Shown piece by piece: positions 1 through 5,049 of a stretch of DNA of 5,049 nucleotides. A program made the position numbers and the translations under genes. The stretch's first letter is position 1. Every line of letters begins with the position of its first letter. The notes under the pieces were generated by a model, which was not told the origin of the DNA, did no database searches, and saw only the letters and a program-made list of their open reading frames with translations. This stretch comes from Thermoplasmata archaeon. GTDB lineage: Bacteria > Actinomycetota > Acidimicrobiia > Acidimicrobiales > Acidimicrobiaceae. The stretch lies in NCBI GenBank assembly GCA_021836665.1, contig JAKBHQ010000432.1:1-5049 (forward strand). Reading direction: 5' to 3'.

Positions 1-146
1 GCCCGTTGTGCAATTATCGAATATTCACCAATTCTCCTGGACCAAGGTTCGCAAAAGCTAAGGGGTGCTCTTAGGGGTCGACCAGACTATAGGGCTCAAA
101 AGTGTTAGATTCTGCAAGGTTGTATTTACAGAATCAAGGAGGAGAC
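1..146. other. Leader region without an identifiable gene
   Basis: All three plus-strand frames hit a stop between 59 and 108 (TAA 59-61, TAG 72-74, TAG 106-108). At most, 19 to 35 codons of an upstream gene could end here, and none of the three tails is recognisable. TAAGGGGT (59-66) is nearly repeated as TTAGGGGT (71-78). No convincing promoter boxes were seen; the ribosome binding site and inverted repeat near the end belong to the gene at 147. Confidence 0.5.
108..135 (+). repeat. Inverted repeat just before the ribosome binding site of the oxidoreductase gene
   Basis: GATTCTG (108-114) and CAGAATC (129-135) are perfect 7-bp inverted copies separated by 14 nt. The second arm ends directly before the AAGGAGGA ribosome binding site of the gene starting at 147. 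This could be an operator or an RNA stem that affects translation start. The arms are short and the loop long, so chance is possible. Confidence 0.3.
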
Positions 147-1175
147 GTGAAACTCGGCTTGCAGCTTGGATACTGGTCGTCGGGACCACCAACGGGAGCT
201 TTAGAGCTACTGCTAGCCGCAGAGGACCTCGGTTTTGATTCGGCGTGGACCGCAGAAGCCTACGGTTCCGATGCCCTTACGCCATTGGCATGGTGGGGTT
301 CGCAGACCAAGCGTATCAAATTAGGGACTGCCATCATGCAGCTCTCCGCCAGGACACCTACCGCAGCGGCGATGGCCGCCTTGACCATGGATCACCTCAG
401 CAATGGGAGGTTCATAATGGGGATTGGTGCATCTGGCCCCCAGGTCGTCGAAGGATGGTACGGACAGCCGTATCCAAAACCACTTCTGCGTACTCGAGAA
501 TATATAGAGGTAGTGCGTTCTACCCTCAAGCGAGAAGGTCCACTCGTTCACAATGGCGAGTTTTATAATCTTCCGCTACAAGGTGGCAGCAACCTAGGGA
601 AGGCACTTAAATCTACGGTTCATCCCCTGCGTAAAGATCTACCGATATTTATGGCAGCAGAAGGGCCGAAGAACGTCGCACTGGCTGCTGAAGTTGCAGA
701 TGGCTGGTTTCCTTTTTGGTTTTCGCCAAGTTCGGACTCTTTCTATCGCCAAGCACTTTCCGAAGGCTTCTCCGCTCAGCCCTTATTAGATAAGGCCAAA
801 GGATTTGAGGTCGCATGCCCGACCATGGTGGCCATCGATGACGACGTGGAAGCCGCAGCGGATAAGATCCGACCCTTCATTTCCCTCTACGTCGGGGGTA
901 TGGGTTCAAAGTCGGCAAATTTCCACGCAGATGTATTCGTTCGCATGGGCTACGAGGAGGAGTGCCGTAAAATTCAAGAGGCATTTCTTGCCGGAGATAA
1001 GGCCGGCGCAAACTCGCTTATTCCACTTCGCATGGTAGAGGATGTTGCGCTCGTCGGGCCGAAGGAGAAGATAAAAGATGATCTCGAGCGGTGGAATGAC
1101 ACGGTAATCACCACCTTGATCGTCGGCGGAGACCTCCAATTGATTCGTACTATGGCTGAGCTTGTACTTGGTTAG
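147..1175 (+). CDS. LLM class F420-dependent oxidoreductase
   Basis: Predicted cytoplasmic TIM-barrel oxidoreductase of 342 residues, about the usual length for the bacterial luciferase-like family. The protein looks most like the actinobacterial F420-dependent subgroup (Rv3520c-like), which moves hydride between coenzyme F420 and an organic substrate. Visible features are the N-terminal strand MKLGLQLGYW, the early helix ending AEDLGFDSAW (residues 25-34), DHLSNGRFIMGIGASGP (82-98), the RTREYIEVVR helix (115-124), and IFMAAEGPKNVALAAEVADGW (167-187), a typical late-barrel segment. GTG at 147 is chosen because AGGAGG lies at 137-142, 4 nt upstream, and because the N-terminus matches family length. 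A GTG at 102 in the same frame would add 15 residues but has no ribosome binding site. The gene converges on the response regulator with a 52-nt gap. No substrate can be assigned, and a flavin-dependent monooxygenase of the same fold cannot be excluded. Confidence 0.9.
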   Translation: MKLGLQLGYWSSGPPTGALELLLAAEDLGFDSAWTAEAYGSDALTPLAWWGSQTKRIKLGTAIMQLSARTPTAAAMAALTMDHLSNGRFIMGIGASGPQVVEGWYGQPYPKPLLRTREYIEVVRSTLKREGPLVHNGEFYNLPLQGGSNLGKALKSTVHPLRKDLPIFMAAEGPKNVALAAEVADGWFPFWFSPSSDSFYRQALSEGFSAQPLLDKAKGFEVACPTMVAIDDDVEAAADKIRPFISLYVGGMGSKSANFHADVFVRMGYEEECRKIQEAFLAGDKAGANSLIPLRMVEDVALVGPKEKIKDDLERWNDTVITTLIVGGDLQLIRTMAELVLG

Positions 1176-1227
1176 CCATGTCGACAAGTCAGGCTACGTT
1201 CCTCGTGATTTTTGCATTTAGGCAGGC

Positions 1228-1938
1228 CTATTTCCATCTATAGAGGTGCTCTGGCCTACCGGTCGCTCCGTACTTGAGGGTGATGTCGACCTTTCCCAGG
1301 CGAGCTAGGTAGGAGAGGTAACGTTGTGTTGAAGTCCTAGAAAGGCCGCTCCGCTTCGATACCTCTTCTGCCGTTAGGTCCTCCTTAGTCTGACGGAGTG
1401 TTTCGACTACTTTTTCGGTGGTATGGATCGAATGCCCCTTTGGCCTCGTCTCCTCAGGGGTGGACCGTATGGAGAGCCAAAGTTTGTCTATCATCGCCTG
1501 GTCGACTTCTTCTACTGAATCGACTTCCTGCCTAAAGATTCGATAGGAGTGGAGTCTTTCTGTCAGGCTCGCCGAATCGAAGGGCTTAGTAATGAAGTGC
1601 ACCGCACCGGCCTGCATGGCAGTTCGGACGCTAGCTGTGTCCTTTGCGGCGCTCACTACAATTACGTCCGGCCTTGGGGGTTCCATCTGGTTGAGCTTAG
1701 ATAGCACTTCCAGTCCGGTGATGTCGGGCAGGTAGAGGTCGAGGAGTACGAGGTCTGGGTGGCTCTGGGCGATGAGGTTTAGCGCTTGCTCGCCGGAAAA
1801 AGCGTGTCCTTGAACCCGAAATCCGGCCACCCTCTCAACGAAGGTCGAGTGGATCTGATTAACGCGATAGTCGTCCTCGACGACAAGAACATTTATGTCG
1901 CTCAAGTTACCATTTCCTTTGGCTGCGGAGACCTCCAC
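1228..1938 (-). CDS. CitB/DcuR-family response regulator
   Basis: Predicted cytoplasmic DNA-binding response regulator of 236 residues, the usual size for the CitB/DcuR/DctR group. The receiver domain spans about residues 16-135. It has the acidic pocket E21-D22, phospho-acceptor D67 in LVLLDLYLPDITG, S96 in VVSAAKD, and K118 in ITKPF. A linker leads to a helix-turn-helix at about 188-213 (LTAEEVSKRSGLSRTSTQRYL) and the closing wing KYGATGRPEHLYRW (222-235), the typical end of this family. It lies 8 nt downstream of the kinase stop, so the two are surely co-transcribed and form a cognate pair. The GTG start at 1936-1938 has little Shine-Dalgarno sequence. A TTG at 1903-1905 has AAAGGA 9 nt upstream and would give the more typical N-terminus MSDINVLVVEDD, so the true protein may be 11 residues shorter. 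The nearest plausible target is the divergent permease operon; this is inferred from layout only. Confidence 0.92.
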   Translation of the reverse strand: MEVSAAKGNGNLSDINVLVVEDDYRVNQIHSTFVERVAGFRVQGHAFSGEQALNLIAQSHPDLVLLDLYLPDITGLEVLSKLNQMEPPRPDVIVVSAAKDTASVRTAMQAGAVHFITKPFDSASLTERLHSYRIFRQEVDSVEEVDQAMIDKLWLSIRSTPEETRPKGHSIHTTEKVVETLRQTKEDLTAEEVSKRSGLSRTSTQRYLSYLARLGKVDITLKYGATGRPEHLYRWK

Positions 1939-1946
1939 CTTTAACT

Positions 1947-3770
1947 CTAAGGCCCGTAGCTTGAGTCTTGGTCGATTTTGATCGTAGCTGATTCTGCGAT
2001 GTGCGACGGTTGATGGTTACTTTTCGAACCTTCTGGCGGTACTTTCTTGGTGGCCATTGCCCGCTTTGGCTTCGCTGGGCCGACCGAGAACGGTAGGGCG
2101 ATCTTGAAACACGCACCCGGGGTGTTGGAGACCTCGATGCTCCCCGACGACTTCGATACCACCTGCTTTATTAGCGCAAGGCCTAATCCGCGCCTAGCCC
2201 CGTGGCGAGATTGCTTGGTCGAGAAACCGTCGACGAATATATCTTCACGAAGTTCAGCGGGAATTCCCGTTCCCGAGTCTTCGACCTCAATTAGTAGATC
2301 TTGTCCAAGATTTGTGAGTTTTATCCTTACCCAGCCGGGGTCACCACTGTTCCATCCGACTTGCAGTGCCGGCAGAGCTGCCGCGTCGATAGCGTTATCA
2401 ATTAGGTTTCCGAGCACCGATAGCACTTCGACCGGATTTACAAGTTTGTCGTCCAGGTGGGTCGACTCGTCTACTATGAGCTTCACCGAGCGCTCTGCGG
2501 CAGCAGCGCCCTTTGCGAAGATTAGGGCGGTTACCATGGGGTCCTTCACCTGGTCGGTGAGTCGTGACGAGATGGTATCTTGGGTCAGCGATACGTCACG
2601 GGCGAATGCCACCGCTTCCTGGGACTCACCAATCTCAATTAATCCGATAATGGTGTGGAGCTTGTTGGAGAACTCATGCGCCTGAGCGCGAAGGGTTTCA
2701 GTCATTCCTACGAGTGAATCGAGCTCCTTAAGGAGCCCCTCCTGTTCGGTTTGATCACGTATCGTTATCACGTGGCCGAGACTGCGGCCGTCTTGGGTTA
2801 CCTCGATGTTGTTGATGATCAGTACAGAGTCGCCAACGACAACTGGTAGGTCTGAACCGGTAATTTGCTGCGTTAGCACTGCCTTAAGTCGAGATCCCCT
2901 AACGAGCACTGATAGTGGGCGTCCGGCGGAGCGCTTTGGGAGCTTTAGTAGCCTCTGAGCTTCGTTGTTGAAGAACCTGATCCTGCCTTCCCCATCGAGA
3001 CCGATGACTCCCTCGTAGATCCCCTCGAGCAGGGCCTGTTGCTCTTCGATCACAGATGCAAGTTGGGTCGGCGACATCCCAAGGGTAGCCTCCCTTAGCT
3101 GCCTGCCGGCTAGGTACATTCCAAGTGCCGCTAGCGCGAGGGTAGCTATAATTGCCAGCCAGAGTTTCCAGCCAGATCCAGCGAGTATCTGATAGAGATT
3201 TTCGCTGGTAGCGGTGACTACCAAGTCGTAGCCCGGCAACTTTCCTAAGGGTTCGAGTTTTCCGATATAGGCGACATTCCCCGGGGAGCTATTGCCTTTG
3301 CAAATCGACGATACATTGGGGTCGATGGCGAGTTCAGCTAGCGATGAAGGCGGCTGGTAGCCGTATGAGTATTTGGCATCTTGGGCGGCTGTGCCCTCGA
3401 TTCCCCCGATAGCAATTTGACTGGTTGAGGGTGGACGGATCGCCGAGACCTCAAAGTCTGGGAGGTACGCGAGGTTGACGTGGAGATCACGACAGAGCAG
3501 GTCCAATGGGTCGATCGTGCTAGCTGGAAGTGTCGGTGGTTTAGTTCGATTAGACCTCACATCGGTTCCAATTGGGCCAATCTTTTGGCCCGCAATGGCA
3601 TAGCTCGTATATAGCTGGCGTTTGGTATTTACGACAAGGTGTGAGGACGCAACCGAGGCAACTAGCAGAGCCGAAAGGCTCATTGCGAGGACCGCCAAGG
3701 CTGCGATTGTGGCACCTAGCCTCAGCCGTAGATTTCTCGAGTCCTTTTTTGTCTCGTTTTGGCCGTCCAC
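1947..3770 (-). CDS. CitA/DcuS-type sensor histidine kinase
   Basis: Membrane-bound sensor kinase of 607 residues that should sense an external ligand and phosphorylate the adjacent regulator. Numbered from the GTG at 3768-3770, it has TM1 at about 18-45, an extracytoplasmic domain at 46-200, TM2 at about 201-222, a cytoplasmic PAS domain at about 241-341, and a short dimerisation helix carrying H365 in AQAHEFSNKLHTIIGL, the motif of the CitA/DcuS class. The ATPase domain follows, with N-box LGNLIDNAIDA (N459), G1 box EDSGTGIP (D498), the FSTK turn (516-519), and G2 box RGLGLAL (527-533). The outer domain lacks an obvious citrate or dicarboxylate signature and has just two cysteines, C93 and C157, which could form a disulfide. 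About 45 residues after the ATPase domain form a polar, partly basic tail absent from standard DcuS. GTG 3770 is chosen because GGGGGA lies 4 nt upstream; a TTG at 3780-3782 would add four residues but lacks a good ribosome binding site. Confidence 0.92.
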   Translation of the reverse strand: MDGQNETKKDSRNLRLRLGATIAALAVLAMSLSALLVASVASSHLVVNTKRQLYTSYAIAGQKIGPIGTDVRSNRTKPPTLPASTIDPLDLLCRDLHVNLAYLPDFEVSAIRPPSTSQIAIGGIEGTAAQDAKYSYGYQPPSSLAELAIDPNVSSICKGNSSPGNVAYIGKLEPLGKLPGYDLVVTATSENLYQILAGSGWKLWLAIIATLALAALGMYLAGRQLREATLGMSPTQLASVIEEQQALLEGIYEGVIGLDGEGRIRFFNNEAQRLLKLPKRSAGRPLSVLVRGSRLKAVLTQQITGSDLPVVVGDSVLIINNIEVTQDGRSLGHVITIRDQTEQEGLLKELDSLVGMTETLRAQAHEFSNKLHTIIGLIEIGESQEAVAFARDVSLTQDTISSRLTDQVKDPMVTALIFAKGAAAAERSVKLIVDESTHLDDKLVNPVEVLSVLGNLIDNAIDAAALPALQVGWNSGDPGWVRIKLTNLGQDLLIEVEDSGTGIPAELREDIFVDGFSTKQSRHGARRGLGLALIKQVVSKSSGSIEVSNTPGACFKIALPFSVGPAKPKRAMATKKVPPEGSKSNHQPSHIAESATIKIDQDSSYGP

Positions 3771-3840
3771 CTGCTCCCCCAATCCAAAAGGCTAGCAAGT
3801 TCGCGTCATACCGCAAGTTTTTCCCACGCTAGGTACGTGC

Positions 3841-3858
3841 TGGGATTAATGGGATTAA
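3841..3858. repeat. Tandem 9-bp repeat TGGGATTAA x2
   Basis: Two exact, directly adjacent copies of TGGGATTAA (3841-3849 and 3850-3858), followed by a looser echo, GAATGAATGGG. They lie about 70-90 bp upstream of the kinase start, in the divergent control region. Tandem half-sites roughly one helical turn apart often bind response regulator dimers, so autoregulation of the kinase-regulator operon is possible. The repeat is seen directly; the role is inferred. Confidence 0.45.
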
Positions 3859-3879
3859 GTGAATGAATGGGAAAAAGTA

Positions 3880-3895
3880 AGTGAAATTGGTCACA
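3880..3895. promoter_or_regulatory. CRP/GlxR-like binding site
   Basis: AGTGA (3880-3884), six bases, then TCACA (3891-3895). This matches nine of ten defined positions of the TGTGA-N6-TCACA consensus bound by CRP and by actinobacterial GlxR/Crp proteins. It is centred about 46-56 bp upstream of the likely livH transcription starts, a usual range for activation. No CRP-family gene is in the window, so use of the site is inferred. Confidence 0.35.
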
Positions 3896-3909
3896 AGGTC
3901 TCTACCTTT

Positions 3910-3937
3910 TTGTCATCTAGTAATAATTACTTATGAA
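3910..3937 (+). promoter_or_regulatory. Putative promoter of the livH operon
   Basis: TTGTCA (3910-3915, five of six to TTGACA), a 16-bp spacer, and TATGAA (3932-3937, four of six to TATAAT) make the best vegetative-type promoter in the gap, predicting a start near 3944 and a leader of about 90 nt. An alternative -10, AATAAT at 3922-3927 (five of six), would start transcription at about 3933, exactly at an ATG, giving a leaderless short ORF. It has no good -35 box. I cannot choose between them from sequence alone. Confidence 0.35.
3919..3931. promoter_or_regulatory. Palindrome in the putative promoter spacer
   Basis: AGTAAT-A-ATTACT is a perfect 6-bp palindrome around one central base. It fills most of the spacer between the putative -35 (3910-3915) and -10 (3932-3937) boxes and lies between the two TTTTTGTCA repeats. 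Spacer palindromes commonly serve as operators. The high AT content raises the chance of coincidence. Confidence 0.3.
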
Positions 3938-4040
3938 TTTTTTGTCAGATGGCCAATTTGTTTCGGGAGATCCGCTCTTTGAGTCAAATCACCCGGTGCA
4001 GCCGGCATTAGTCGAAGGACTTGGAGATTTGGGGGCATGA
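3933..4040 (+). CDS. Possible 35-residue upstream ORF coupled to livH
   Basis: An ATG at 3933 opens 35 codons ending in a TGA (4038-4040) that shares the ATGA overlap with the livH start. The peptide begins MNFLSDGQFVSGDPLF and ends VEGLGDLGA. It is acidic, has no membrane segment or signal peptide, and I recognise no family. There is no ribosome binding site before the ATG, but the AATAAT at 3922-3927 could yield a leaderless mRNA, which is common in actinobacteria. The ATGA overlap would couple its translation to that of livH, whose own ribosome binding site (GGAG, 4023-4026) lies inside it. Leucine and valine are scattered rather than clustered, so it does not look like a classical attenuator peptide. 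It may be chance. Confidence 0.3.
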   Translation: MNFLSDGQFVSGDPLFESNHPVQPALVEGLGDLGA

Positions 4041-4912
4041 GTCTATTTTTTCTGACGTTGGGATTCGGGCTGGTGACGGCGTCGGTCCTTTCGCTTTTGT
4101 CAGTCGGATTAAGTCTGCAGTTTGGAGTTACTAATTTCGTAAACTTCGCCTACGGTTCCTATCTTTCCGCTGGGATGCTCTTCACCTGGACATTTTCCGC
4201 TAAGTTGCATTTCCCATTTATCTTGGCGGCTGCTTGCGGAGTTATCCTTACGGCGATATTGGCGCTAATAGTTAATGAGGTAGTCTTCGAGCCATTTGCC
4301 AAGAGGCGCAAGAGTATCTTTTACATGCTCATAGTTACATTTGGGCTCTCTTTGCTTCTCGACTCGATACTGCAGATTTTCTACGGAGTTGGTTTCGAGA
4401 AATTCCCGATCAAGCAGAGTACAGCGATTAAGATCGGCCCGTTTGACTTTACCGGGGTGCAGCTTTTGATCATCTTGGTGGCGGTCGTGTCGATGGTAGT
4501 GATCCACCTCTTGTTGACTAGAACTTCTCTCGGTAAGAAGATGCGAGCCATGTCGGACAACCCTGATCTGGCGAAGATTTCTGGAATAGATACAAAGTCG
4601 GTCACAAGGGCGACTTGGGCCATCTCGGGAGCCTTGGCCGGTCTTGGCGGAGTGGTTTTAGCCCTCAATACCGTCTATTTTGAGACGACTACCGGTGACA
4701 GCCTCCTCTTTGTGATATTCGCCGCAGTTATCCTTGGTGGGATCGGGCAGACCTATGGAGCTATGCTCGGCGCCCTGGTGATCGGGGTGGTTACCGAGGT
4801 TTCGGCGGTCTGGGTCTCTTCGGCCTATAAGACCGACGTGGCCTTTTTGATCCTCGTCGTCATGCTGCTTGTAAGGCCTCAGGGGATCATCGCTTCCCAG
4901 GGCAAGGCGTAA
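4037..4912 (+). CDS. livH: Branched-chain amino acid-type ABC transporter permease LivH
   Basis: Integral membrane permease of 291 residues, the usual LivH length. With a LivM partner it forms the channel of an importer of the hydrophobic-amino-acid (HAAT) family, driven by LivG and LivF ATPases and fed by a LivK-type binding protein. It is hydrophobic throughout with about eight membrane spans. Diagnostic stretches are FGVTNFVNFAYG (29-40), the cytoplasmic coupling loop TSLGKKMRAMSDNPDLAKISGID (163-185), AISGALAGLGGVVLAL (195-210), VILGGIGQTYGAMLGALVIG (231-250), and the C-terminal LLVRPQGII (277-285). The ATG at 4037 has GGAG 10 nt upstream and gives a family-like N-terminus. livM follows. 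Substrates in this family include branched-chain amino acids, amides, urea and aromatic acids, so the symbol names the family and does not prove leucine transport. The divergent CitAB-like pair suggests control by an external ligand. Confidence 0.93.
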   Translation: MSLFFLTLGFGLVTASVLSLLSVGLSLQFGVTNFVNFAYGSYLSAGMLFTWTFSAKLHFPFILAAACGVILTAILALIVNEVVFEPFAKRRKSIFYMLIVTFGLSLLLDSILQIFYGVGFEKFPIKQSTAIKIGPFDFTGVQLLIILVAVVSMVVIHLLLTRTSLGKKMRAMSDNPDLAKISGIDTKSVTRATWAISGALAGLGGVVLALNTVYFETTTGDSLLFVIFAAVILGGIGQTYGAMLGALVIGVVTEVSAVWVSSAYKTDVAFLILVVMLLVRPQGIIASQGKA

Positions 4913-4922
4913 GGGGGCCGAC

Positions 4923-4979
4923 ATGACTGGAAGCTTTGGAACCTTTGAATACCTTGGGGGAAGTGAAAATTGGATATAA
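4923..4979 (+). CDS. Possible 18-residue ORF overlapping the livM start, or frameshifted livM N-terminus
   Basis: ATG at 4923 has AGGGGG (4912-4917) 5 nt upstream, the best-placed ribosome binding site in the livH-livM gap, yet the frame stops at TAA 4977-4979 after MTGSFGTFEYLGGSENWI. It overlaps the TTG start of livM by 10 nt. Two readings are possible. It may be a coupled leader peptide. Alternatively, one A may be missing from the AAAA run at 4966-4969: adding it would join this N-terminus in frame to LDIILGYV of LivM. Confidence 0.35.
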   Translation: MTGSFGTFEYLGGSENWI

Positions 4980-5049
4980 TTCTCGGCTACGTGACGACCA
5001 TACTGGTCTTCTTCTTTACCTACAACATCTTTACCCTGGGCCTTAACAT
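4970..5049 (+). CDS. livM: LivM-type ABC transporter permease (partial, N-terminus only)
   Basis: The first 26 codons of a membrane protein run off the window end. They read MDIILGYVTTILVFFFTYNI followed by FTLGLN. The hydrophobic first span ending in LGLN is the characteristic opening of LivM, the second permease of HAAT importers, and its place directly after livH agrees. TTG at 4970 is the first possible start after an in-frame TGA at 4964-4966. GGGGGA (4956-4961) lies 8 nt upstream. A GTG at 4991 is the only other early start. The upstream ATG at 4923 would serve only if there is a one-base indel in between. It should pair with LivH in the inner membrane channel. Confidence 0.75.
   Translation, partial: MDIILGYVTTILVFFFTYNIFTLGLN

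Larger units (their letters stand above)
3907..3947. repeat. Pair of TTTTTGTCA direct repeats, 32 bp apart
   Basis: TTTTTGTCA occurs exactly at 3907-3915 and 3939-3947, so the copies lie about three helical turns apart on the same face of the DNA. One covers the putative -35 box of the livH promoter and the other its likely start of transcription. This arrangement fits a regulator bound on both sides of the promoter core. The response regulator encoded next door is a candidate ligand. A partial copy, TTTTTTGTC, falls inside the kinase coding start (3745-3753) but may reflect lysine and aspartate codons. Confidence 0.35.

Noticed and set aside
1..108. Possible C-terminal tail of an upstream gene in frame 1 (to 108) or frame 2 (to 61)
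   Set aside because: The tails are 35 and 19 codons long, match nothing I recognise, and no frame stands out as coding.
1176..1230. Terminator between the convergent oxidoreductase and response regulator genes
   Set aside because: TAGGCAGGCCTA (1219-1230) can form only a four-base stem with a tight loop, and the TTTTT at 1209-1213 lacks a good stem before it. No supported terminator is present.
2047..2685. 212-codon plus-strand ORF opposite the kinase gene
   Set aside because: It lies antisense to the conserved PAS, histidine and ATPase regions of the kinase, and its serine- and proline-rich translation resembles no family.
3933..4040. Branched-chain amino acid attenuator peptide upstream of livH
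   Set aside because: The peptide has five leucines and three valines but they are scattered, it has no isoleucine, and no terminator hairpin follows.
4923..4979. Programmed -1 ribosomal frameshift into livM
   Set aside because: The frame relation would require -1 slippage, but GTGAAAATTGG contains no standard X-XXY-YYZ slippery heptamer in the reading frame. A separate TTG start or an indel is simpler.
1..5049. CRISPR arrays, tRNA/rRNA genes, insertion sequences or phage genes
   Set aside because: No repeat-spacer pattern, tRNA cloverleaf, transposase or terminal inverted repeats of element size were seen.

Overview
The window suggests an actinobacterium of medium GC content (about 50% by eye). 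The signs are a predicted F420-dependent luciferase-like oxidoreductase, frequent GTG and TTG starts, and actinobacterial-looking protein sequences. An acidimicrobial lineage such as Acidithrix or Ferrithrix would fit, but this is inference from composition and gene content, not from a marker gene.

Layout. Positions 1-146 hold no gene I can name; they form the leader of the first gene. Positions 147-1175 (+) encode an LLM-class F420-dependent oxidoreductase. It converges on a two-gene minus-strand operon. This operon is a CitA/DcuS-type sensor histidine kinase (1947-3770) followed 8 nt later by a CitB/DcuR-type response regulator (1228-1938). Divergent from the kinase, after a control region of about 160-260 bp, is a plus-strand ABC transporter operon. 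It has a complete LivH-type permease (4037-4912) and the first 26 codons of a LivM-type permease (4970 to the window end).

How the genes may work together. The sensor kinase has two membrane segments and a roughly 155-residue extracytoplasmic domain, so it should read an external small molecule and phosphorylate the regulator. The divergent layout makes the neighbouring branched-chain-amino-acid-type (HAAT) importer the obvious candidate target. CitA/DcuS systems classically sense citrate or C4-dicarboxylates and control their uptake, whereas LivHM permeases take up amino acids, amides, urea or aromatic/carboxylic acids. The pairing therefore suggests a substrate-specific uptake switch whose ligand cannot be read from the sequence. 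No periplasmic binding protein (livK) or ATPase gene lies in the window.

The most interesting stretch is the shared intergenic region (about 3783-4040). It contains a CRP/GlxR-like site, two exact TTTTTGTCA direct repeats 32 bp apart, and a 13-bp palindrome between putative -35 and -10 boxes. It also has a tandem TGGGATTAA repeat on the kinase side and a 35-codon ORF whose stop overlaps the livH ATG. A second short ORF overlaps the livM start. Either short ORF may be a real coupled leader peptide; the second could instead mark a one-base frameshift at the start of livM.
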